A stretch of 64,000 nucleotides of DNA from WJMT01 sp964624145 (GTDB taxonomy: Bacteria; Acidobacteriota; Aminicenantia; Aminicenantales; Aminicenantaceae): positions 1 through 64,000 of the forward strand of contig CAZUXT010000011.1 in assembly GCA_964624145.1 (NCBI GenBank), read 5' to 3'. A program made the position numbers and the translations under genes. The notes beneath the pieces are model-generated. The model ran no database searches. It was not told the origin of the DNA and saw only the letters and a list, made by a program, of their open reading frames with translations. Numbering within the stretch: position 1 is the stretch's first letter; each line of letters begins with the position of its first letter. Shown piece after piece: positions 35,746 to 44,424 of the stretch.

Positions 35746-36302
35746 GGCAGGAACCCATCACCTGGGGCTTTCCTTGTGAACACCATCTCGCCATCTTTCC
35801 CGGGGCTGATGATAACGGCATCGCCTGTAGCATCTGCAAAATGCAGCTGGTCATGCATATAGGGATACCGCTGATGGCTGTTGACCCAATTGATAACTTC
35901 CTCAACGCTGGAGCACTCATGCAGTATGGTTATGAGATAATTATGATATTCTCCGGGAACCGGTATCCTCTCAGTATGTGGATTGACATCCACTCTTGTT
36001 ATCCTGTTTGAATCATACGCCAGGCCTTTCTCGTTTACCCCCTGCTGAGGGTTATCAGGGGTGCCGATCCATATTACGCCATATCGGGTAGAGTCGCCTG
36101 GGTCGATCCAGTAATAAGAGTCAGGATTGATATAGTCATCATTACCTCCGAAGAACACACTGTCTCCCTTTGATATGGTAACGATCGTACATCCCGGGAG
36201 AAGTGTATCGATACCAGAAGGTTGAGCTGCATAAGTCTGCACTGCAACAATATGCATTAATGCAATGAAAGGAAGGAGATTAATGAGATTTGATTTTGAC
36301 AT
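35739..36302 (-). CDS. Ntn-hydrolase (C45/choloylglycine-hydrolase-like) N-terminal part, truncated
   Basis: A 187-residue protein with a signal peptide (residues 1-27). Cys38 in the motif G-C-T-I-V-T-I-S begins the mature-like N-terminus and is the expected autocatalytic nucleophile. GGNDDY near residue 53 and the segment NEKGLAYDSNRI near 90 support the linear amide C-N hydrolase family. Full-length members have over 300 residues and continue past a GDGFLxxTNFN motif. Here the frame ends at GDGFLPW, so the back half of the domain is missing. It is probably inactive or a pseudogene. Confidence 0.65.
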   Translation of the reverse strand: MSKSNLINLLPFIALMHIVAVQTYAAQPSGIDTLLPGCTIVTISKGDSVFFGGNDDYINPDSYYWIDPGDSTRYGVIWIGTPDNPQQGVNEKGLAYDSNRITRVDVNPHTERIPVPGEYHNYLITILHECSSVEEVINWVNSHQRYPYMHDQLHFADATGDAVIISPGKDGEMVFTRKAPGDGFLPW

Positions 36303-36357
36303 ATGTTTATCCCCAATCTTATTTATTGATTGAAAAATTTGTCTTGAATTTATGTTA

Positions 36358-36611
36358 GCCTGACCTATTCATAAAAAAATGGCGATGTTCATTTTTTTGT
36401 TTTGATTTTAAGGATATGCATGCTTTTTATAAAAATGACAACTGAAATGCTTTGTTTGTTTTTACTTTTATTTTATTCGCCATTTTTTTACCATTAAGGC
36501 AAGCCGATCTCACTGCATCTGCTTTGTTACAGAGTACTCGCGGTGAAGGACCACAGCTTCGTACCCTGTGCCTCGCATCTGCAGCAACCTCGACTTGTGA
36601 ATAATCCAGGT
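36358..36611. mobile_element. MITE-like element, 254 bp, no coding capacity
   Basis: The left end begins GCCTGACCTATTCATAAA and the right end is TTGTGAATAATCCAGGTTA, an imperfect inverted pair. Just inside, a perfect 13-bp inverted repeat AAAAAAATGGCGA (36373-36385) / TCGCCATTTTTTT (36477-36489) occurs. Both ends match the 53-bp element at 6233-6285. There is no transposase frame inside. It is probably mobilised in trans by an insertion sequence elsewhere. It fills the space between the Ntn-hydrolase and ABC-transporter genes. Confidence 0.62.
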
Positions 36612-36723
36612 TAGTAATTATATATTAATTCTCATAAATTTTCTTGAAAATCATTATTATAAAGTTCAGCCAAATCTGTATCAAGGCAGGTGAACCACTC
36701 ATCATTGGCTGGGATCCTTTCTG

Positions 36724-37452
36724 TTATGAGCGGAGCCGGGAGGGGACTTCTAGATTATTTGCCTCAAGGAGCTCTTTATCCTGCAGGATACTTTCAGCAT
36801 TGCCTTGAGCCACTATGCGGCCTTTATTCATGAGTATGACTCTGGTGCAGAGTTCATAAATGGTATCCATGTCATGAGAAGCCGTGATTTTCGTTTTATT
36901 TATTTTTTTGAGTGTGCGGATAAAGGATTTTTTTGAGCCCGGATCCAGATTGGCTGTGGGCTCGTCCAGTACAATGATTTGAGGCTCCAGAACCAGTACC
37001 GTGGCCAGGGACACTTTTTTTCTTTCTCCCAGACTCAGATGGGAGGGGTTTTTGGCTTCATATCCGGTAAGGCCCAGTAGCGAAAGCGTGTTTGTGACTT
37101 TTTCCTTGATTTTTTCCTTCTCCATGCCCAGATTCAAAGGTCCGAAGGCCACATCGTCAAAAACAGTGGGCATAAAAAGCTGGTCATTGGGGTCTTGAAA
37201 CACCAACCCGACCTTTTCTCGGATTTTTTTGATGTTTTGTTTTCCGATGACATCACCAACGATTCTGACAGCCCCGTCTTTTCTCAACACTCCGTTCAGA
37301 TGCAGAAGCAGAGTGGATTTGCCTGCTCCATTAGGCCCGATGATGCCCAGGCTCTCTCCTTCTTCCAAAGAGAAAGTGATGTTTTTCAGAGCCTTTGTCT
37401 CATCCGGATAGGAGAAACTAAGGTCTGTGACTTGAACAGCCATGTTTTTCAC
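36724..37452 (-). CDS. Energy-coupling (ECF) transporter ATPase
   Basis: ABC ATPase of the CbiO/EcfA type. Walker A GPNGAGKST lies near residue 38, the Q-loop FQDPNDQLF near 80, the signature LSLGERKKVSLA near 135, and Walker B IIVLDEPTANLDPGS near 160 with the H-loop SHD near 190. The FQDPNDQLF form is characteristic of ECF ATPases. I use GTG 37452, which overlaps the stop of the upstream EcfT gene as GTGA; ATG 37443 is an alternative. It is the only ATPase gene in the operon, so it would act as a homodimer. Confidence 0.9.
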   Translation of the reverse strand: MKNMAVQVTDLSFSYPDETKALKNITFSLEEGESLGIIGPNGAGKSTLLLHLNGVLRKDGAVRIVGDVIGKQNIKKIREKVGLVFQDPNDQLFMPTVFDDVAFGPLNLGMEKEKIKEKVTNTLSLLGLTGYEAKNPSHLSLGERKKVSLATVLVLEPQIIVLDEPTANLDPGSKKSFIRTLKKINKTKITASHDMDTIYELCTRVILMNKGRIVAQGNAESILQDKELLEANNLEVPSRLRS

Positions 37453-38177
37453 AGCGCCACTCCCACAGCTATGAGGTAACACAGGAAAACAGAACAAAAT
37501 ATCCAGTCTTTTTTGTTTGTTTTAAACAGAGTCAGAGTCTGGATTTTTCTGTCAAATCCTCTTGAGAGCATGGCCGCATATATCTTTTCTGTTCTCTCAA
37601 AAGCTCTTGAAAAGAGTTGGGACGTCATAGGGGCTAAAGTCTTGATCTTATTTTTGAGGCTCTGGTATTTGAATGTTCTTGAGTTTTTGGCCAATCTCAT
37701 CCGTTCTGCTTCCCCGGAAAAGAGGGAAATGTATCTGTAGGCAAAAAGCAAAACAGAGATCATGATAGGGGGCATCTTTAAAAGCTCAAATCCTTTGATC
37801 AAATGGAGGATTCCGGCCCAGAGGAAAAGAAAGCCTATGCACAGGAAAATTAGTATTGATTTCACAGAGAGGTTCCACAGGATATTCAGTTTTTCTAAAG
37901 GCGTTTGGTTTCCAAAAACAAAGACCGTTATTCCAAGAAAAACCAAGAGAGGAAAAAGCATGAGAAATCTCGGGAAAAATTTTTTTATATTGATTCCTGA
38001 GCCGATGAAAAAAGTTGTAAGTGTTAAGAAATAAAGGAGGAATTTGAGATAAGCCGAGGGTGGAGTGAATCCGATAACCAGAATAAATGCGGTCATGGAG
38101 ATAATTTTAATTCGGGGATCAAGATCCCGTATGAATGAAGAGTCGTGATCGGTTGTTTCGGATTTAACAGGATTCAT
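37449..38177 (-). CDS. Energy-coupling transmembrane protein (EcfT/CbiQ type)
   Basis: A 242-residue membrane protein. An N-terminal LDPRIKIISM motif opens the first helix, as in CbiQ/EcfT. Five or six membrane helices follow, and the cytoplasmic coupling helices near 165-215 carry the Ala-Arg-Gly-like signatures (ERTEKIYAAMLSRGFD is the second). It would link the ATPase to the substrate-binding subunit encoded two genes upstream. It overlaps both neighbours by 4 bases, which indicates tight co-translation. Confidence 0.88.
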   Translation of the reverse strand: MNPVKSETTDHDSSFIRDLDPRIKIISMTAFILVIGFTPPSAYLKFLLYFLTLTTFFIGSGINIKKFFPRFLMLFPLLVFLGITVFVFGNQTPLEKLNILWNLSVKSILIFLCIGFLFLWAGILHLIKGFELLKMPPIMISVLLFAYRYISLFSGEAERMRLAKNSRTFKYQSLKNKIKTLAPMTSQLFSRAFERTEKIYAAMLSRGFDRKIQTLTLFKTNKKDWIFCSVFLCYLIAVGVAL

Positions 38178-38767
38178 GCGTCAGCTCTGGCTATATAAAG
38201 AGAGGGTTGGTCTGTGATGGTAAGATTTCGAAAGCCTGCATTGCAAAACAGCGACTCCATTTCTTTTTCATCCGGAAGCAGGTCTTGTGTCACAGGCCCT
38301 TTTACTCTTTTATGAAACCTATTGAGCTCCTCACGGCTCATGGTATGGGCGACAATAAGGGATTTTTTCGGTTTCAATATCCTTTTAAATTCTCTTAAGG
38401 TCATTTGTTTATCCGGAACGTGGGGAAGAAGGGCAAAGCAGATCACCGCATCGAATGAATTTTCTTTAAACGGGATAAGCCGGGCGTCAGATTGAACAAA
38501 AAAGATTTCTAAATGCCTGTATTTTTCTTTAGCAATATCCAGCATTTTTTTGGCAAAATCCATTTCCACGATCCGTCCTGAGCTGCCTGCTGATTTTTTC
38601 AGGTAGGGGATGAGCCTCCCGGTACCGCAGCCGGCATCAAGAACCCTGTCTCCGGCATTGACCGTAAAGTACGGGATCAACCGGTTCAGTTTTTCTTTTT
38701 CTTTTTCCTGCCGGTGTTCGATCTCCCAGTTTTGGGCGGCGTTATTAAAGAAAGTCCTTCGGTCCAT
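38174..38767 (-). CDS. Class I SAM-dependent methyltransferase
   Basis: A 197-residue soluble enzyme. The SAM-binding motif I is VLDAGCGTGRLIPYL near residue 42, followed by an acidic residue (EMDFAKKML) for the ribose. Motif IV is FDAVICFALLPHV near 105, and a UbiE/Methyltransf_11-like layout continues to the end. It sits inside the ECF transporter operon, overlapping the EcfT gene by 4 bases and 6 bases after the S-component gene. It may therefore act on the imported compound, which is inference. The substrate is unknown. Confidence 0.85.
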   Translation of the reverse strand: MDRRTFFNNAAQNWEIEHRQEKEKEKLNRLIPYFTVNAGDRVLDAGCGTGRLIPYLKKSAGSSGRIVEMDFAKKMLDIAKEKYRHLEIFFVQSDARLIPFKENSFDAVICFALLPHVPDKQMTLREFKRILKPKKSLIVAHTMSREELNRFHKRVKGPVTQDLLPDEKEMESLFCNAGFRNLTITDQPSLYIARADA

Positions 38768-38773
38768 GTCTGT

Positions 38774-39295
38774 TCACTCCATGAGAGAAATAGTGGCCAT
38801 GCGTTTTTTCATTTTATTGATGAGAGGGGGGATAATCAGCATAATAAGGATGATTCCGGGAAGGCCCCGGATGACAGAGGCCCAGCCCAATACGTTTTCC
38901 GGAAGGTCAAGCCATTTTGATACCACAACAACGGCTGCAAAGAGCACTGCCCTGTCAGCAGCCAGAGTTATGATGAGAGTCAGATATGGATTGAACCTGT
39001 ATTTCTGGTAAAGGAGGCATGGAATCCCTGCCAGAACCAACCCTTCTGCCATCATAATGAAAGCAGTAGGAGGAAAAAAGGGAGGCATGCCTGTTAAAAG
39101 AGCTGAGAGAAGAGGGGAGGTCATTCCCACCACCAATGCTACTGGAGGAGCGATTAAAAAGCCGGCGGCTATGATCGGAAAAAACATGGGAAGGAAAGCA
39201 CTTCCCAAGCCGGCAGCGTGAAAGAGAATGGGGATCACAAGGGCCAGGGCTAAAAACAGGCCTCCCAAAACGACATCTCTTCCTTTATAGCTCAT
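38774..39295 (-). CDS. ECF transporter substrate-binding (S) component
   Basis: A 173-residue protein with about five or six membrane helices, starting VVLGGLFLALALVIPI, the usual S-component N-terminal helix. GMTSPLLSALLTGMPPFFP near residue 58 and a late RGLPGIILIMLIIPPL helix are typical of the fold. It does not match closely, by eye, the diagnostic motifs of BioY, ThiT, RibU or FolT, so the vitamin or metal ligand is open. It is the first gene of the operon S-methyltransferase-T-A. Confidence 0.8.
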   Translation of the reverse strand: MSYKGRDVVLGGLFLALALVIPILFHAAGLGSAFLPMFFPIIAAGFLIAPPVALVVGMTSPLLSALLTGMPPFFPPTAFIMMAEGLVLAGIPCLLYQKYRFNPYLTLIITLAADRAVLFAAVVVVSKWLDLPENVLGWASVIRGLPGIILIMLIIPPLINKMKKRMATISLME

Positions 39296-39313
39296 GGTGT
39301 TATTTTTTTTTAT

Positions 39314-39341
39314 ATAGTAACATTTTGATGTTTAAAGTCAA
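39314..39341 (-). promoter_or_regulatory. Candidate promoter of the ECF transporter operon
   Basis: On the minus strand TTGACT (39336-39341), a 16-base spacer and TACTAT (39314-39319), about 20 bases before the S-component ATG. No riboswitch-like fold was recognised in the short leader. Confidence 0.45.
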
Positions 39342-39358
39342 TGATATCTCAGATTTTT

Positions 39359-39388
39359 TTAACATTTGCGTCGGGTTTGATGTAAAAT
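39359..39388 (+). promoter_or_regulatory. Candidate promoter of the GH127 gene
   Basis: TTAACA (39359-39364), an 18-base spacer and TAAAAT (39383-39388), about 45 bases before ATG 39433. Confidence 0.4.
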
Positions 39389-39432
39389 GAGAGGGATTTG
39401 AAAAGCGATACGATTTTGAAATGAGGGATGTC

Positions 39433-41790
39433 ATGAAAACAAAAATCTTGCTTATTATGGTTGCCGGATTGATGGTTGTGTCATGCCAGACGGCCGAAGA
39501 GACGGGAGCAAACAAGGTCAGCACAGGCGGTCCGGAAACTATCGAGTTCCGGGCACTGCCTTTTGGTTTGGATGAGGTGACGCTTCTGGATGGTCCCTTT
39601 AAACATGCTCTGGAGCTCAATATCACATCCTTGCTCAGTTATGAACCGGACCGGCTGCTTGCCAAGTTCCGCAAGCAAGCAGGGCTTGAGCCCAGAGCCG
39701 AGAACTACCACGGCTGGGAGGATGACACTCTGGCCGGGCACAGTCTCGGGCACCATCTGAGTGCCTGCTCCTTGATGTACAAGACAACGGGAGATCCCCG
39801 CTTTCTTGAGAGGGCCAACTATATAGTCGATGAACTGAGCGCCTGTCAGGAAGCAGACGATGACGGATATATCGGAGCTTTTGCGGACGGTAAGCGCATA
39901 TTCGAGGAAGAGATCGCCAAAGGGGATATCCGGTCTAAAGGTTTTAACCTAAACGGAATATGGGCTCCTTTTTATACGCAGCACAAGGTGCTCTCGGGCC
40001 TTAATGATGCCTATCATCTCTGCGGCAGTCAAAAGGCGCTGGATATACAGAAGAAATTTGCAGACTGGCTCGAAGGTGTGGTCATGGGGCTTGATGACGA
40101 TCAGGTTCAGGAGATGCTTGTTTGCGAACACGGAGGCATGAATGAAGCGCTGGCAAACCTCTATGCAAACACACAGGATGAACGCTACCTGAAAATGTCC
40201 CGTTTGTTTTATCATAAAGCCATACTTGAACCTCTGGCTGAAGGGGAAGATATTCTTCCCGGAAAGCACGGAAACACCCAGATTCCCAAGTTGATCGGGA
40301 TGGCCCGATTGCATGAGTTGACCGGAAATGAGAAAGACCAGAAGACCGCGGAATTTTTCTGGGACCGGGTGGCAAACCATCACTCTTATGTCACCGGGGG
40401 GCATGGAAATCATGAGTATTTTGGCGAACCGGATAAACTGCGGGACCGGTTGAGCCAGGGAACCACAGAGACCTGCAATGTCTATAATATGCTGAAGCTT
40501 TCCCGTCATCTTTTCATGTGGGAGGCCGAAGCCCATGTCAGCGATTTTTATGAACGGGCTCTTTTCAATCATATTCTCTCATCCCAGCACCCGGAAAACG
40601 GAAGAGTGATTTACAATCTTTCCCTTGAAATGGGCGGGTATAAAGTCTACCAGGATCCCTACTGGTTCACCTGCTGCGTGGGCACGGGTATGGAAAACCA
40701 CTCTAAATACAGCCGGAATATTTATTTTCATAATGATAAAGAGCTTTTCCTGTTCCAGTACATTGCCTCTGAGCTCGATTGGAAGGAAAAGGGCCTGAAA
40801 GTCCGCCAGATAACCGAATATCCGGATGAGCCGAAGACCACGCTTGAATTCATCTGTGAGAAACCAATAACGCTCACCCTTCAGGTCCGCTATCCTTACT
40901 GGGCAGAAAAAGGTATAGAGATCGATGTGAACGGAAAAAAACAGAGAGTCAATGGAGAACCCGGCTCCTTTGTGCCGCTGCACCGGGAATGGAAAAACGG
41001 GGACCGGGTTGAGATCCGTATTCCCTTCACTCTGCGCCTGGAATCCATGCCGGATGATGCAAACAGGGCAGCTGTCATGTACGGACCCCTGGTGCTGGCC
41101 GGAGACCTGGGACCTGTGAATGACCCTGAAGCTGAAGACAGTATGTATGTACCGGTATTTATGACTCAGGATCGGAACCCTACTAATTGGACCAAACCGG
41201 TCCCGGACCAGGTAAACACCTTTAAAACCAAGGATGCAGGCAGACCGCGGGATGTGGTGCTCAAGCCTTTTTATAAGACTCATGAGCGCCGTTATTCCAT
41301 ATACTGGGACCTCCTGACAGAAGAAGCATGGGAGGAAAGACAGGACACTTATAAACAGGATATGGAAAGGAAAAAGATGCTAGAGAAGATGAGCGTGGAC
41401 TTTGTCCAGCCGGGCGATAGAAAGCAGGAAATGGAACATAATTTCAAAGGGGAGAGAAGCGGTTTAGGCTTCTTCCAAAGGCGTGGATACAGGGAGGCCA
41501 GAGAAGGCTGGTTTTCTTATGATCTCAAAGTCTTTAAGGGTCAGCCCATGGCATTGGCTGTGGATTACTGGGGCGGATATCCGGGCTCAAAGACTTTTGA
41601 TATTCTTGTGGACGGAGAGGGGATCGCAACCGAAAATATTTCCAATAAAAAAGACGGGTATTTCATCAATGTGGTCTATGATATCCCTGATGAACTGACT
41701 TTTGAAAAAGAGAAGGTCACCGTGACATTTAAAGCGCAGCCCGGAAATACGGCCGGCCCTGTATTCGGAGTCCGTGTGATCAAAAGATGA
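39433..41790 (+). CDS. GH127-family (DUF1680) glycosidase, lipoprotein
   Basis: Beta-L-arabinofuranosidase-type glycoside hydrolase. ATG 39433 is preferred over ATG 39421 because GAGGG precedes it. A lipoprotein signal ends in VVSC (cysteine about 18). The family start VTLLDGPFKHALELN, GHSLGHHLSACSLMY near 100 and TTETCNVYNMLKLSRHL near 345 mark the (alpha/alpha)6 barrel. Cys348, Cys414 and Cys415 (FTCCVGTGMENH) match the cysteine set that, in the characterised member HypBA1, binds zinc and provides the nucleophile. A C-terminal beta-sandwich follows. At 785 residues it is full length. It probably trims plant-type arabino-oligosaccharides at the cell surface. Confidence 0.9.
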   Translation: MKTKILLIMVAGLMVVSCQTAEETGANKVSTGGPETIEFRALPFGLDEVTLLDGPFKHALELNITSLLSYEPDRLLAKFRKQAGLEPRAENYHGWEDDTLAGHSLGHHLSACSLMYKTTGDPRFLERANYIVDELSACQEADDDGYIGAFADGKRIFEEEIAKGDIRSKGFNLNGIWAPFYTQHKVLSGLNDAYHLCGSQKALDIQKKFADWLEGVVMGLDDDQVQEMLVCEHGGMNEALANLYANTQDERYLKMSRLFYHKAILEPLAEGEDILPGKHGNTQIPKLIGMARLHELTGNEKDQKTAEFFWDRVANHHSYVTGGHGNHEYFGEPDKLRDRLSQGTTETCNVYNMLKLSRHLFMWEAEAHVSDFYERALFNHILSSQHPENGRVIYNLSLEMGGYKVYQDPYWFTCCVGTGMENHSKYSRNIYFHNDKELFLFQYIASELDWKEKGLKVRQITEYPDEPKTTLEFICEKPITLTLQVRYPYWAEKGIEIDVNGKKQRVNGEPGSFVPLHREWKNGDRVEIRIPFTLRLESMPDDANRAAVMYGPLVLAGDLGPVNDPEAEDSMYVPVFMTQDRNPTNWTKPVPDQVNTFKTKDAGRPRDVVLKPFYKTHERRYSIYWDLLTEEAWEERQDTYKQDMERKKMLEKMSVDFVQPGDRKQEMEHNFKGERSGLGFFQRRGYREAREGWFSYDLKVFKGQPMALAVDYWGGYPGSKTFDILVDGEGIATENISNKKDGYFINVVYDIPDELTFEKEKVTVTFKAQPGNTAGPVFGVRVIKR

Positions 41791-41832
41791 TCAAGAACAA
41801 GCAGAATACATCTCCTGTCCCCAGTGAAAAAG

Positions 41833-41861
41833 TTGACATTTCGTTGGTGATTTACTACTTT
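41833..41861 (+). promoter_or_regulatory. Candidate promoter of the kinase gene
   Basis: TTGACA (41833-41838), 17 bases, TACTTT (41856-41861); transcription would start about 20 bases before GTG 41888. Confidence 0.55.
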
Positions 41862-41887
41862 ATACATACTTGATAAGGGGAGATGAA

Positions 41888-44386
41888 GTGACTCTTAAAT
41901 GTCCCAAGTGCGAGACAGAAAATCCTGATAACCAAAAATTTTGCGGTCACTGCGGCACACCGCTTCTCCGTGACAGGGAAGCGTCATTCACTCAAACTCT
42001 GGAAACTCCCCCTGAAGATTTATTAACAGGCGCTACTTTTGCAGGCCGTTTTCAAATCATCGAGGAATTGGGCAAAGGAGGGATGGGCAAGGTCTACAAG
42101 GCCCATGATACTGAGATAAAGGAAAAAGTAGCCTTAAAACTGTTAAAGAAGGAAATTGCCTCTAATCGTAAGACAATAGAGCGTTTCAGAAACGAGATCA
42201 GACTGGCTCGCAAAATCTCTCATAAAAATGTAGGCCGTATGTTCGATATCAACAGAGCCGATGATAAATACTACATAACTATGGAGTATGTCGAAGGCCA
42301 GGATTTAAAGGGCTTGATCAAGCAGTCCAAGCATCTGGCAGTGGATACTTCCGTAAGGATCACCCGACAGATCTGTGAAGGACTGGCTGAGGCACATCGG
42401 TTGGGTGTGGTGCATCGTGATTTGAAACCTGGTAACATCATGATCGACAAAGAGGGAGATGCCCGTATCATGGACTTTGGCATTGCCCGCGCACTAAAAG
42501 AAAAAGATGAGGAATTAACCGGTGAAGGGGTTATGGTCGGTACTCCTGTCTACATGTCACCTGAGCAGGCCGAAGCCAAAGAGGTGGATGAACGTTCGGA
42601 TATCTATTCCTTAGGTGTTATTCTTTATGAGATGCTGACCGGCCGGTATCCTTATGAAGGAGACACTTCACTTATCATAGCCATGAAAAACAGGGGAGAG
42701 AAACCCCGAGATCCTGGTGAGTTAAATCCCGAGATACCCGAGCGGCTGAGCCGTTTGATCTTAAAATGCCTTGAGAGGAAAAAAGAAGATAGGTTTCAAA
42801 GTGTAAATGAAATAGGATCTGAATTATCCGAGATATTGAGTGATTTATCCACTGATGAAAAAACAATCTCTCCAAGACAAAAAACAGGGGAAACAGTCCA
42901 AAGCAAAGTCAAAAGGACCATTTTTTTTACTGGGGCAGCTGTCCTTGTTGCCCTCATTGTTATCTCTGGTCTTATTTTTTTTACCGGCCATAAAGATATG
43001 ATCAGCTCTATCGCTGTTCTTCCCTTTGAAAACTTAAGCGCTGTTCCGGATAACGAGTATCTGAGTACCGGCATTACAGAAAGCCTCATAAACCAGCTTT
43101 CTAAACTAAATGGACTTAAAGTCATAGCAAGATACACGGTTTTTCAATACAAGGGAAAAGACATCAACCCCCAGAAGGTCGGCCGGGAGCTTGGAGTCTC
43201 TGCGGTACTCACTGGAAGGGTCGATCTGCGTGAACAATCTCTGATTGTAGGCGCAGACCTTGTCAATGTAGCGGAAGGAACCCAGATCTGGGGGGATCGT
43301 TTTGAACGCAGCTTGAGCGAGGTCTTAGACATCGAAGAAAACATTGTCACGACTATTACCGATAAACTGCGTTTGAAACTGTCTCCTGAAGACCGGTCTA
43401 ATATGGCACGAAATCATCCGCGAGATCCAAAGGCTTATGACCTTTATATGAAAGGGCATTATCTCCTTTACGGAACAAGCGAGGAAATGAACAAGGGACT
43501 GAATTTCCTCCAGCAAGCCGTAGAACAGGATCCGGATTATGCTCTGGCTTACGCCGCCATAGCTGAAGCTTACTCCATACAGGCCTGGTTGACGACTAAA
43601 ACGCGACAGGAAGCTCTTCCTAAAGCCAAGGCCGCCCTGAAACGTGCCTTTGAGCTGGATGAAAATCTGGCTGAAGCCCATACGGCTGCCGGAGTGATCA
43701 AATTCCGCTTTGACTGGGACTGGCCGGGAGCTGAAGAGGAATTCCTTTCTGGAATCCAGCTCAATCCGGGAAGCAGTGAAGCCCACTTGGAATATTGTAT
43801 TTATCTTGCGGCTATGGGCCGTTACGATGAATGTTTGGTCCATGCACAGAAAGCACACGATCTGGATCCTCTGGCCATTGGCCCGGCCCACTGGGTTGGA
43901 GCAGCTCATCTTATGAAAAAAGAACATGAAGTGACGGAAAGGGAATTTAAGAGAATCCTTGAGTTTCACCCCGAATGGTATTGGGGTCATATCAAATTAG
44001 CCACCACCTATATCGAAATAGGGAATATCCCTAAAGCGCTTGAAGAGGTGAAAAAAGCTGATGAGATGACCGAGGGGAGAGATTACCCTCTTTCCCGGTC
44101 CTGGATCGGTTGGGTTTATGCCAGAGCCGGAGAAGTCCGGCTTGCTGAAGACTGTATTTCTAAAATCAAGGAAATGGAGAAGAGAAGATATGTCGATCCC
44201 TGGGTTTATGCTGAGATCTTGTCGCCTTTAGGGAGAAAAGAGGAAGCTTTGGATTGCCTGGAAAAAGCTTATGAGGAAGGTTCCCCTAATATGATCTATC
44301 TCAAAATGTATGTTCCGGATAGATTCAATGATATAAGTTCCGAACCACGGTATCAAGAACTCCTCCGCCTTATGAATTTTGAATAG
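41888..44386 (+). CDS. Transmembrane Ser/Thr protein kinase with zinc ribbon, FlgO-like domain and TPR tail
   Basis: I chose GTG 41888 because AGGGGAG lies 5 bases upstream; a TTG at 41870 is in frame. The 832 residues read, in order: a zinc ribbon (Cys5, Cys8, Cys19, Cys22); a Hanks-type kinase domain (GKGGMGKVYKAHD, VALKLLKKE, HRDLKPGNIMID, MDFGIARA, GTPVYMSPEQAEA) at about 55-310; one membrane helix near 345-365; a FlgO/TolB-N-like domain (IAVLPFENLSAVPDNEYLS) to about 480; then TPR repeats to the end. The kinase would face the cytoplasm and the TPRs the periplasm. All key kinase residues are present, so it should be active. The substrate is unknown. Confidence 0.92.
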   Translation: MTLKCPKCETENPDNQKFCGHCGTPLLRDREASFTQTLETPPEDLLTGATFAGRFQIIEELGKGGMGKVYKAHDTEIKEKVALKLLKKEIASNRKTIERFRNEIRLARKISHKNVGRMFDINRADDKYYITMEYVEGQDLKGLIKQSKHLAVDTSVRITRQICEGLAEAHRLGVVHRDLKPGNIMIDKEGDARIMDFGIARALKEKDEELTGEGVMVGTPVYMSPEQAEAKEVDERSDIYSLGVILYEMLTGRYPYEGDTSLIIAMKNRGEKPRDPGELNPEIPERLSRLILKCLERKKEDRFQSVNEIGSELSEILSDLSTDEKTISPRQKTGETVQSKVKRTIFFTGAAVLVALIVISGLIFFTGHKDMISSIAVLPFENLSAVPDNEYLSTGITESLINQLSKLNGLKVIARYTVFQYKGKDINPQKVGRELGVSAVLTGRVDLREQSLIVGADLVNVAEGTQIWGDRFERSLSEVLDIEENIVTTITDKLRLKLSPEDRSNMARNHPRDPKAYDLYMKGHYLLYGTSEEMNKGLNFLQQAVEQDPDYALAYAAIAEAYSIQAWLTTKTRQEALPKAKAALKRAFELDENLAEAHTAAGVIKFRFDWDWPGAEEEFLSGIQLNPGSSEAHLEYCIYLAAMGRYDECLVHAQKAHDLDPLAIGPAHWVGAAHLMKKEHEVTEREFKRILEFHPEWYWGHIKLATTYIEIGNIPKALEEVKKADEMTEGRDYPLSRSWIGWVYARAGEVRLAEDCISKIKEMEKRRYVDPWVYAEILSPLGRKEEALDCLEKAYEEGSPNMIYLKMYVPDRFNDISSEPRYQELLRLMNFE

Positions 44387-44424
44387 AGATTGGTTCCCAA
44401 AGACATGCGAGACAGAGATGGTTA

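Noticed and set aside
40082..40572. Long minus-strand open frames inside the GH127 gene
   Set aside because: They are antisense shadows without ribosome binding sites or recognisable domains.
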